Shown here: in pieces, positions 55,639 to 64,000 of the stretch
Layout of the letters: every line of letters begins with the position of its first letter
Position numbering within the stretch: position 1 is the first letter of the stretch
From: Venturia oleaginea
Taxonomy: Eukaryota > Ascomycota > Dothideomycetes > Venturiales > Venturiaceae
Reading direction: 5' to 3'
Length of the DNA stretch: 64,000 nucleotides
NCBI GenBank assembly: GCA_013176395.1
Contig: JABMLP010000012.1
Span: forward strand, 930,001-994,000
Program-made: the position numbers and the translations under genes
The notes under the pieces: generated by a model
Seen by the model: the letters and a program-made list of their open reading frames with translations, nothing else
Told to the model about the DNA's origin: nothing
The model's database searches: none

Positions 55639-58600
55639 TCATGCCATCTTATACTTGCGGGGTCTCAACGCGTTACCAATGGAGTCTCGAACGTTTCGCC
55701 ATTCACCAGACCACCACAGAGAAAGTACAATCACAATGACTGTAAGAGGTATACCTGCAGCCCAAAATACCCACTGGCTAGTGGTTTGATCTCGAATGTC
55801 TGGAACGTGTAAGAGAATAGTACGTCAGGCAGGGAATAGAAGATTCTTACCAGTAGTGTTCATGCCGAGGAAAGAGCAGACGAAGCTCAGCGGTAGGAAA
55901 ATAATGGTTACGATGGTAAAGGCGTATATGGCCGAGTCATGCCGATCTTTCGTTGTCTCGATTTCGTTCTTGCTCTGAGGGTACATCAGTGAATGTTCTT
56001 ATCATCCCTTAATTGGGGCAGACCTACAAAGCTCTCCAGGACGAGCGCCTCCTTCGCAAGTCCAGTGAAGTCTCCGATCCGCTGTAAAATAAACGATTTC
56101 TGCTCCCAGAGTAATTCGAAAGCGCGACCAAATTCGGCTCTGCCTCGCTCCATCGAGGCAGCAGGGTGAGGGGAGAGGACGCTTCGATCACTTGTGCTTG
56201 TGATGTCAGCAAGATCGGCAATGACCTGGCCTTGACCCTCCAATACACGGATGATGGCTTCGATTTCCTCGGTGAAATAACTGATTGTTCTTTGATGAAT
56301 ACGTTGGAGCGGATCGTCTTCAATCTTGGCTTTCTGTTGGGTGTTAGTAGTGTGAAGATGGCCGATTGTAGGAAAGCACATACCAATTCATCCATGTATG
56401 AAGCATATGTGCTGAGAACGTCTGGACTGTCTCCGACCACGTCCTCGATAAGGCGGTTGATGATAAGGGCCATTACTCCACGCGGCCGCAAGGCCATCTT
56501 CTCGTGGAGGGGAGTAGGAGCAAGAGACGCCATTATCTCAGCTAGGCCTTGGTCTATCAGGATAATGCATTGTTCAAGTGATATTTTTGCCGCCTTATGA
56601 CTTGCGTGAACAGGACTTGCATGCTGAACCACGAAGAGTAAGCAATGCAGCCAAGCGTTTGAAAAGGCAGATGGTATCTTGAAATAGCAACCACCCTCTT
56701 TGCGATGAGCCTCAAAGATAGAACCCAAGTTATCAAGCCTTTGTGCTAGGTTGATAAATGCTAAGACATCTTTTGCCCTGAACGTTTTGGCAAGTTTTAT
56801 AGCTTGGCTGAGTGGAGGCGGTCGACGGCGAGGAGGCGGTGACGGAGCCCTGTCGGAATCTATACGCAGGCGGGTGTGACTTCTTCTTCTCGCTCGTACG
56901 TGCCCTTCGTCCTCATAGCGATCCCGGACATAAGGACTGGCGGACCGCTGTCTGTCATCTTCCTCTGTAGGCAGAAATGGGGACGTTCGACCAAGACGTT
57001 CCTTTCGGGAAGATCTTTTTTGTGTTGTGAAATCCTCAGGTTCATCCGCAACTTGAGGATCTATGGGTACATTTTCGTCCTGCTAAGGATCAGTGCGTAG
57101 TCATGATTGATTTTCCAAGCTTACTTACCGGAAGTGACAAAATAGCATACACTCCGCCCCAGTATCGTTGGACAATCTTATCTTCTGTAGACATAGGGAA
57201 GAAGAAGGCCAACGCGACTTTTGCTGCCCATGCAAACTCTGCCTTAAACGAGCGACTACTTAACGGACTGGATGGCTCTCCTTCAGAAGCAGGTACAATG
57301 GTTTTATGAATCTCAGCAATGTCAAGCACCGTCTTTTCTATAGTGTTCTCATATATCTGTGCCTCTTTTGACGACAGCCTTGTTTCTAAGAACCCGTTAA
57401 CTTCGAGTAACGCTTTCTTATAACGACTGACATCCAAATGATATACTTTCAATTGGCCAGATACAGTATTCACACGTTTTTCTGAACTGCTGTCAACTTT
57501 GGAAGCGGGTTGACGGTCTGAGACAGCGCATATCCAAGTGAAGGCGTGAAAAGTTTCAAGATCAGTTGTCCGACCAGCCGGCTTTGAAAGTGGCTTTTCC
57601 ACGTACAGATCGGCACGATATGCTTCGGTGACAGAACTAGAATTGAGCGCTCGAGTGTACGGCCGCTGTGAGGGCATTTGAACTCCAGCCAAGTCAAACT
57701 CATCCTCTATGCCGTCTGCCAAAGCCGATGGTTTCAATTCTCGTCCAGGACGTCTAGATTAAGTATTAGCGCTGAGCTCACACTGGGCATGCGCGGCTTC
57801 AAATATACCTTGCTTCTAGATGAAGTGGAGAATTGGAAGTTAGGATGTTCTGGTACACTACTGCCCATATTTTCCGTGTTACCTCTTGGCCTTGCCATTT
57901 GAGATAATAGCTCTCTTCGAAGTCAATGGTTTGGACACCAAAGTGAGAAATAAATGCCTGTGATGGTGAGTGGTTCTTGATTTCATTTCACTTGTATTAC
58001 TACGCACCAGCCAAGTTTCACACTGATCTAGTGGCAGGACTATGATCTCATTTGCTAAATGGACCGTGATATATTGACGGCCTTGTACGATTGGAAGTGA
58101 GGCGTAGCCAGGTCTAGGCTGTATATTGATCTTGCAACTTTTCCCAAGCAAGTCCTCGAGGGCCAAAGTCGAGCAGGTGAAAAGATGGTCTGCAAGCTGG
58201 TCAATGATGTCTGCAGTCTTTGAACGAGATGACACTTATCATTGCCAATGGCCAGACACCAAACCTGGCTCACATGTAGACAAACGTCCCTGTCGCTGTC
58301 TTGGAGTCTGCGCAGCGCTTGTGACAGCTCTCTAGCTTTTTTAACAGCAGAATTTTGGGATTGTAACAATGCTCGAGAGGGAAAGAGCGCTGATCGTGGA
58401 GCAAGATTGTTTTCCGCAAATTCGCGCAAACAAAAGAAGGGGGCCGAGAAGAACAGTATAGATGTACGAGGTGCGGCAAGTCGATCTGTACGGAAGGAAC
58501 GGTCTTGGGCCAAATTGCCAAAGAAGGCATTTGGAGTCATTTGGCGGCCTCGGATAGTTTGCCCTGCGGTCACAGGTTTCACGAAGCGTGCTCGAATAGT

Positions 58601-59516
58601 CTCCTGCGACTTCAAGACAGCAATGCTTTCAGATCCTTTGAGTTCTGCTGTGCGTATTGCGTTCAACTATGGCAGTAAGCATTTCTCTGTTACCCCAAAT
58701 GAGGCCTGGAGGCGCTCGAGTTATCTTACGAAAAAATTGTCAAAGTCCAGATGATTTTGCTGAGTATGTCTGGGCAAATGTGAGCGATCAAGCATTTCAA
58801 TCTTCCGGCGCTACTCACGACCAGCGAAAATGGCAAGGTTGCCTTCTGCGAGATGGGCCCACGAATCCATGCAGCTCGCCGCCGTTCAATAGATTTGGAC
58901 CAAGCCCCCATGCCCATGAAGTGAGAACGTTGAAAAGTGTCGTTGTGCTTCCGGTGCCTTCCAGTTCCGAGCTATCACGTTCTGGAACAAGAGAGCTTTC
59001 AGATTCAATGGCATTCGGTACCCAGGTGTCTTCGCGCTGAAACGTCAACTCCAAATGGAAGCGGTCTTCCAGGATAGGATCTATCGGTCCAGGTGCCTCG
59101 GGAAATGCGCCATAGCCGGGGTTGAATAAATCGCTGGATCTTCTGTATCGTGTAACCCTAGCATATGTCTCATCAGGCGCAACCGCAAGTCTTGACCTGG
59201 GCTCTGGCAGAAAACCGTAACTTCTTCCACGTTGCTCGTCTTCCGAGCGGGTTCCACCATAAGGCCTTGTTATAGAGCGAAAAGCAGCCGAGTCCTCGGG
59301 AGGCCGTTGCAGCCGAGCTCGAAGGTTGATGTCGGCGTCCAGATGTCGATAAGACGGTCGGAGCGCATTACCTTCTTCTCTATTTTCTACTACGTCTGCA
59401 TTTCGACCCCGAGCACCAAAGTCTCTTTCATGCCACCCGCCATTGTCGTCCCAGTCGTCAGCGACGCGTCTTTCCCTTGCAGCGAACTGGTTGCCTCGGG
59501 ATCGGTAGTAGGCCAT
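55639..59516 (-). CDS. CorA-like transporter-domain protein, one frame break
   Basis: Nine exons on the minus strand: 59516-58819, 58769-58730, 58666-58008, 57957-57809, 57753-57129, 57079-56384, 56333-56028, 55974-55851, 55799-55639; about 1150 residues. All introns have standard borders and match in phase. The N-terminus is disordered and Arg-rich. The middle includes LAAPRTSILFFSAPFFCLRE, DVCLHVSQVWCLAIG, TIDFEESYYLKWQGQEVTRK and STEDKIVQRYWGGVYAILSL. The C-terminus is CorA-like: a long helix (WEQKSFILQRIGDFTGLAKE), KNEIETTKDRHDSAIYAFTIV, two membrane helices and GMN in SFLGMNTTDIRDQ. CorA proteins carry Mg2+ or other divalent ions; fungal members with long N-termini are of unknown role. 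Exon 3 is 659 nt, one base short: the frame changes after LAIGND near 58235-58240. Thus either one base is missing in the sequence or the gene is a recent pseudogene. Confidence 0.75.
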
Positions 59517-60644
59517 GCTTACAGCGCGTTGACAAAGTTTGGAAGATGGAAAAGAGACGAGGGGACACGAGACTCGGGCAAGATGCGACGCGTCGGAATG
59601 TGGCTTACGAGATGGCATACGGCCCCCAAATTGCTCCTCGTAGTTGAGCAGCGGAGCTTTCTGATAGAAGACACATGATTGCAGAGGCTTGCCCTGAAAT
59701 TGATGGACATATATTCAAGGCACGATGTTATTGACTGAGTTAGGGATTGAAAAGAGATGGATTTCGGCCATTTAAAGCTTAGTTTTGGACAAGAAGTCTT
59801 TCTTGATTCGGACTGGCGCAATACAGTAAACGGACCCACTTGCAGGATCAAAACACTGTGACATTTTCGTTGTCCAGGTCGCTCCATCCTCACCACGCTT
59901 TCCATCTACTCTTCCACATAAATCATGCTACCTTGTTTGGGCCATCATGTCCCTCCAGCGAATTGCCAAAAGCAGTGAACAACTCAAAATTGACACTGCT
60001 CACTATCTGCCAATTCAATTTCCAGAATTTCCAGAAATTGAGCCTCGTCCATTGCGAAATGGGGCACTGCTTTTGTAGCTGGAGTCGTGGAATCGACGTA
60101 GGATAGGTGCCACCGTTCGAGAACATCGCTGTGCTACTCTTTACCAAACTCAATCCTGTAGGATTCAATCAAACGGGCACACGAACATCTCAACAAAGTT
60201 TTTGACGAGTCTTCCAGATCTTAGCTTCAAGCGCTTCTTTGACAGGACGTTCAGACAGGAATTTGATGCTCCTGCTTTACGAAGGCAAGGAGCAGAGCAG
60301 ATTCACCTTGTGCTGTGCACCACTTCGAGTTCTTCTTCTTCTTCTTCTTCTTCTTCTTCTTCTTGGATATCGTTGATAGAGATCGATGCATGGCATATTC
60401 TTGCCCGAACCAAAGTCTCATCGTTCCTACCATCTAAGATCGAATGCAGCTTCCCCAGAAAGTGGTCCCGCCTAAGGGTATATCTGCTGCTCTGCTCCCT
60501 CCTCTGTTTGTCTCTCCAATTCTCTCAATCAGCATTGTTCTCAGCATCATCAGCACCGAACGACTATCCAATCAGTTTTCCGCCTCACACATCTCATTTT
60601 CCCAACCATCGCATTCCGATTTCGCCTTCACCACAACCACAACA
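59517..60644. other. Divergent intergenic region
   Basis: Promoters of the CorA-like and the GPI-type genes. An upstream ATG at 59618 is in frame with the CorA-like start and could extend it by 34 residues, but the added part looks like leader sequence. A TTC microsatellite is listed separately. Confidence 0.45.
60330..60364. repeat. TTC microsatellite, about 11 units
   Basis: An uninterrupted run of TTC trinucleotides about 280 bp before the start codon of the secreted-protein gene. Pyrimidine-rich tracts of this kind are frequent in fungal promoters and 5' UTRs. Confidence 0.9.
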
Positions 60645-61117
60645 ATGGGGAACGCACTTTTGCTGGCCGTCTCATGCCTCTCAGTTCTGGCCTTTTGTCA
60701 GACTGGCGTGATCACAGGTGGGTTTACTGTATGAGTGTTGGTAAAGAACATTGCTTACAAGATCTAGGGGCTGCAACTTCCACCACAGCAACGATCTCCA
60801 AGAGAGCATTTTCGACAGCGTCCCCCAGCACAAGTAGTGATCAATCGACTATCACGATCGAATCGGCTGGCATAATCACTGCTACTGGAACAGCCTCGGC
60901 CTTTTGCAGTCAGCTCTTCCCACCTATGGACCCCCGGATCTCGAAAGATCTTCAATTCTTGAAGAACCTTCAATCTATGAAAAGCCGTCAATCCGTGGGC
61001 CTGACTTTGGACAAAATCCACAATGTCAACACGAAGAATGGTGCTTTGCCCACTGGCAATGCCGGTATAAGAGGAGTCATGGTTGTTGCTGGAGGTGCTG
61101 TGCTTGCTATTGTTTAG
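60645..61117 (+). CDS. Small secreted, probably GPI-anchored protein
   Basis: Two exons (60645-60717, 60768-61117) encode 140 residues. The N-terminus MGNALLLAVSCLSVLAFCQT is a clear signal peptide. After it come a Ser/Thr-rich stretch (likely O-glycosylated), one cysteine-containing segment (TASAFCSQLFPP), a charged region, and a hydrophobic C-terminus (VMVVAGGAVLAIV) preceded by small residues (PTGNAG), the usual layout of a GPI-attachment signal. The 50-bp intron has a GTGGGT donor. I recognise no named family. The only cysteines after the signal peptide number one, so it is not a typical cysteine-rich effector. It probably sits in the plasma membrane or cell wall. Confidence 0.75.
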
Positions 61118-61629
61118 CTGAAGGACAGGGTCTGCAGCTGAGTGAAACGACTAGTTGTATTTCATGCATGGACTAAGTGCCGCCACTATGAGCATTTACT
61201 CCAGTATCCAGCATGGTTTTCTGTTCTTGAGGCTTGATATTGGCATGAGCGTTTGTTCTCAGCATTCAAAAAGGCATTCAGAGCTGATGAATCAAATGTA
61301 ACGCTTCTCTTACGCTCACGTGACGTTTATGCAGGTGCCGATTAGCTCAATTGCGACTCGGATCATGAGCTCCGATATCGACTCGTCCACTACCTTCCTT
61401 AATCTGCAACATATTCTTGATCTTGTAGCGACTTCCTTCCCAGGTCTACTTCGCCTTTTAAGGCAATTTGATCTCGAAAATCAACAATCCTGAACAATAT
61501 CCGAACGGGAGCCGAGTGTATCACCATGGCATTGGACTGGTATTCAGACCCCAAAGCGACAGCTGCCCCGGACTGGAGCAAGCAAGATCTCAAAAAGGTA
61601 ATAGCTCATGCACACTCCCATTCCACAAC
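61118..61629. other. Intergenic; possible 5' exon of the aldolase gene
   Basis: An ATG at 61526 opens 24 codons (MALDWYSDPKATAAPDWS) before a GTAATA donor at 61598; splicing to an AAAAG acceptor at 61653 would join the aldolase frame and replace its first 8 codons. This is the alternative start for the next gene. Confidence 0.4.
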
Positions 61630-62516
61630 ATGTCAGCTCACGAACACCAAAAGCTCCGACACACCCTCATCACAGCAAATCACATTCTCCACCGCCACTC
61701 CATCGTCGATGCATACGGACATATCTCGATCCGACACCCTCAGAATCCAGATGTCTACATTATGTGTGGATACATGGCTCCAGGTGTCGTTTCTTCCTCT
61801 GATGATTTGATTGAATATCACATCAAGGATTCGTCACCTGTTGATCCCAATGCCAAAAAGGGGTATTCAGAACGCTTTATTCATGGGGAGATGTTTCGGA
61901 AGTGGGGTGGGGTGAATTGTGTCATTCATTCTCATGCTGAGGATGTTTTGCCGTATGTTACTAGTGGAGTGCCTTTGATGCCCGTTTTTCACATGGCTGG
62001 GTTTTTGGGTATGTTTTTCTTTCCTTTTCTTTTTTTAGGTTATTGGGAGAAGTATGGTTTGGAATGGATAAGGATTGGCTGACGAGTTGAGTTGTAGGAA
62101 CTGATGTGCCCATCTTCGATATCGCGAAAGTCTACGAAGAAGGTGAACAGCAGGATCTCCTTGTTCGCAATGCGAGGATCGGGACGCATCTTGCCGAGAC
62201 CTTCGCTAAAGCTGGTGAGACTGATGTTCCGGAGAATAATGTTGTCTTGATGCGAAGACATGGGTTTACGACGCATGGCCCTTCGATTGAAAGTGCCGTC
62301 TATCGAGCTATCTATACGAAGATCAATGCCTCGATTCAGACAAATGCTATGACTTTGAAAGCGTCGTCGACTTTGACGCCGAAGTTTGAGTTTGAGCCGT
62401 TGACGGAGGAGATGTGTAAGGGGTGTATTAAGATGAATGAGGGGACGCAGGATAAACCGTGGCAGCTTTGGTGTTTGGAGGTTGAGAAGACGGAATTGTA
62501 TGTTAACAAAGGGTGA
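61630..62516 (+). CDS. Class II aldolase/adducin-family protein
   Basis: Two exons (61630-62008, 62098-62516) encode 265 residues from the ATG giving MSAHEHQKLRHTL. The fold's landmarks are ITANHILHRHSIVDAYGHIS, SDDLIEYHIKD, a conserved Glu in FIHGEMFRKW, the metal ligands CVIHSHAEDVLPY, and the third histidine in NVVLMRRHGFTTHG. The family includes fuculose- and ribulose-phosphate aldolases and epimerases that use Zn2+; the many fungal members are mostly uncharacterised, so the substrate is unknown. The 89-bp intron has a GTATGT donor and joins AGFLG to TDVPIF. A longer product starting at 61526 through an extra intron is possible (281 residues). It converges with the DUF5519 gene only 169 bp away. 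Confidence 0.9.
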
Positions 62517-62685
62517 TGTATGCTCTTTGCTCGAATAGGAGGGCTCATTACTCATGAATTACATTGATAACCCGGGTATAAAGATGTCTCGCTCACCCGC
62601 TCACTCAACGCCACAATCCTGCCAATTTTCCCCATCATCCAAATTGCCTATTCAACTCCATGCCCAAAACCCAACATAGCAAACT

Positions 62686-63633
62686 TCATATCCCAACCCC
62701 AGTAATAAACTCCACCCCCGCCCTAACAATCCCCTCCACAACCTCCAGTTCCTCATCATTCCTAGGCGCATACACCATAGTCCACCCACTCTTCACAAAC
62801 GTCAACGGAAATCTCAACCCCCACCCCGCCTCAATAACAGCCCTCGCATCCCCATCCGCAAGCCAAACATGCAAACTATTCTCCGCTGGATGCGCATGCG
62901 CAATCTCGTGATCCAATATCCTATCCCGCGCAATCGGATTCAGCGTCGCCGTGTCGGGGACAGCGTACAACCCATCCGTCGATTTGCCTTCTGTGTGGGA
63001 GGGTTTTGTGTAGAGGATTTTTGGGTGCGCGGTGGCGAGGGTGGTCATTAGGGATTGCAGTTTTGAGCGGGTTTGGGAGGGGATTGGGGAGGGGTGTTGG
63101 CGTTGGGGCATTGTTCTTGAGATTATCTTTGGGCGCGGGCCGGTGCGTGTTGGGAGGGGGTTTTTGAGGTAGGTTGGGCCTTCTTTTGAGAGGGGGGTGG
63201 GATCGTAGAGGTTGTTTGAGGAGAGGGTGTGGTTTATGCGGATTTTGGTCATGCGCCAGTAGCCTCTGTATACAGTTGTTAGATAGGTGATTCTGGAGGA
63301 AGGGTCTCTTCTCGAAGCGTGATTGGGAACGCTTACGACCATGTTGGAGGCGTACCTCCAGTTCCAAACGCTTTCCAAGTTCTGAAATCGTTGACCGTCC
63401 TGTTGTTCTGTTAGCCTTCAACAGCTACTGGTGTTTGTTTGTAAATACCATGCTACTCCGACAACGACTGTTGCCAAAAGTCCCGTGACAACGGGATTGT
63501 CCTTTGCCATCGATAGCACACGATCCGAGTACTTTTCTGCCATTTTGACTATGGAGTGTGTGTAGTTGGTAAGCTTCAACCGGACTCGCTCTCCAACGAA
63601 GTCGCGGAGCTTCGAGGCGGAGGTGATCGTCAT
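62686..63633 (-). CDS. DUF5519 (luciferase-domain) membrane protein
   Basis: Three exons (63633-63449, 63399-63337, 63265-62686) encode 275 residues. A single membrane helix (VVTGLLATVVVGVAWYL, about residues 45-62) precedes DFRTWKAFGTGGTPPTWSGYW, which spans the second exon and is typical of the family. The C-terminal domain shows HTEGKSTDGLYAV, HEIAHAHPAENSLHVWL and GWTMVYAPRNDEELE. This DUF5519 domain is called luciferase-like in databases, but fungal members have no proven activity. The domain histidines could bind metal. Introns have GTATTT and GTAAGC donors and fit in phase. The start shares a 157-bp divergent promoter with the FAD monooxygenase at 63791. Confidence 0.9.
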
Positions 63634-63790
63634 AGGGGGTGTCTCAGGCCCCCTCTCGGGTCCCCAATCCCATCGCGTCTGTACGAGGCCGAGACGTCAG
63701 CTGGCTGGGAGCTGAAGACAATAATTTAACATAAATATTGGACATTTCAGCCTCTTTCCTATTTTGCAATTATTGGATTTGGAAATCATT

Positions 63791-64000
63791 ATGGCAGATC
63801 AAAAGTTACATGTTATCGTTGCGGGCGCTGGTATGACATCTACGACCCCAGATCACTATCAACATACTAACTGTATTCAGGACTGGGAGGTCTAGCTGTT
63901 GCTCATGGGCTCGAAAAGGTGTGTTCAGTATTCTATCCTTGCTCTGATGAGATTCTTTCCCAGGAAATGCTTCACAATACTTTCCGGTTCAGGTATCTGA
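63791..64000 (+). CDS. FAD-dependent monooxygenase, 5' end only
   Basis: Exons 63791-63830, 63881-63918 and from 63964 to the window end. The first two give MADQKLHVIVAGAGLGGLAV then AHGLEK, the FAD-binding GxGxxG dinucleotide fold of salicylate-hydroxylase-like flavoprotein monooxygenases. Introns have GTATGA and GTGTGT donors; the first has a TACTAAC branch site. The gene runs off the end, so substrate class and completeness are unknown, and the third exon border is less certain. Confidence 0.75.

Noticed and set aside
60202..60711. Plus-strand frame with a poly-serine run before the GPI-type gene
   Set aside because: It is a translation of the TTC microsatellite and the promoter region; the real gene starts at 60645 in another frame with a signal peptide.
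1..64000. tRNA, rRNA, CRISPR, phage or intact transposase genes
   Set aside because: I looked for T-loop motifs, direct-repeat arrays and transposase signatures on both strands and found none that I could support by eye.

Overview
This window is nuclear DNA of a filamentous ascomycete fungus (Pezizomycotina; Leotiomycetes is my guess, but the sequence alone does not settle the class). The evidence is the gene set (MOT1, ribosomal protein L16, Stm1-type protein, kapC-type bZIP, arrestin-domain protein, complex I and II assembly factors, a HET-domain gene), genes split by many short introns of about 46-100 bp with GTRNGT donors, CTRAY branch sites and YAG acceptors, and long proline/serine/glutamine-rich disordered proteins. 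There are no operons, CRISPR arrays, phage genes or recognisable tRNA or rRNA genes.

Region by region. 0.4-4.4 kb: a large disordered protein whose short second exon (44 nt) I could place. 4.4-6.3 kb: an intergenic stretch between two convergent genes with a striking palindrome of four GTGGGAA motifs. 6.3-7.5 kb: SET-domain protein. 8.4-9.3 kb: RPL16. 10.8-12.9 kb: acyl-CoA ligase. 15-20.8 kb: MOT1, the TBP-removing Swi2/Snf2 ATPase. 23 kb: a frame-broken RidA-family gene. 24-25.7 kb: Stm1/SERBP1-like ribosome-binding protein. 26.7-28.2 kb: kapC-like bZIP factor with a GC-AG intron. 30.7-33.2 kb: alpha-arrestin-like protein. 35-37.7 kb: glutamine-rich protein with a 34-residue minisatellite and a nonsense-riddled 3' tail. 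39-40.5 kb: NDUFAF5 methyltransferase. 41-44 kb: a Q/H/P-rich coiled-coil protein and a DUF2470 membrane protein. 45-55 kb: an accessory stretch holding a small basic protein, a multi-pass membrane protein with an unresolved splice, a decayed GT32/OCH1-like glycosyltransferase, a disordered basic protein, a decayed HET gene, SDHAF4 and a P450 relic. 55.6-59.5 kb: nine-exon CorA-like transporter gene with a one-base frame break. 60.6-64 kb: small GPI-anchor-like secreted protein, class II aldolase, DUF5519 membrane protein and the start of an FAD monooxygenase.

The main pattern is the contrast between conserved housekeeping genes, intact through all their exons, and accessory genes, of which about seven carry nonsense codons or frame breaks. 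In the glutamine-rich gene all four in-frame stops are one C-to-T change away from Gln or Arg codons. I saw no gene cluster that clearly makes one new pathway; the most unexplained signals are the GTGGGAA palindrome, the nonsense-riddled Q-rich tail, and several family-less disordered proteins with distinctive short C-terminal modules. All exon borders are read by eye from splice motifs and reading-frame continuity, not from transcripts.
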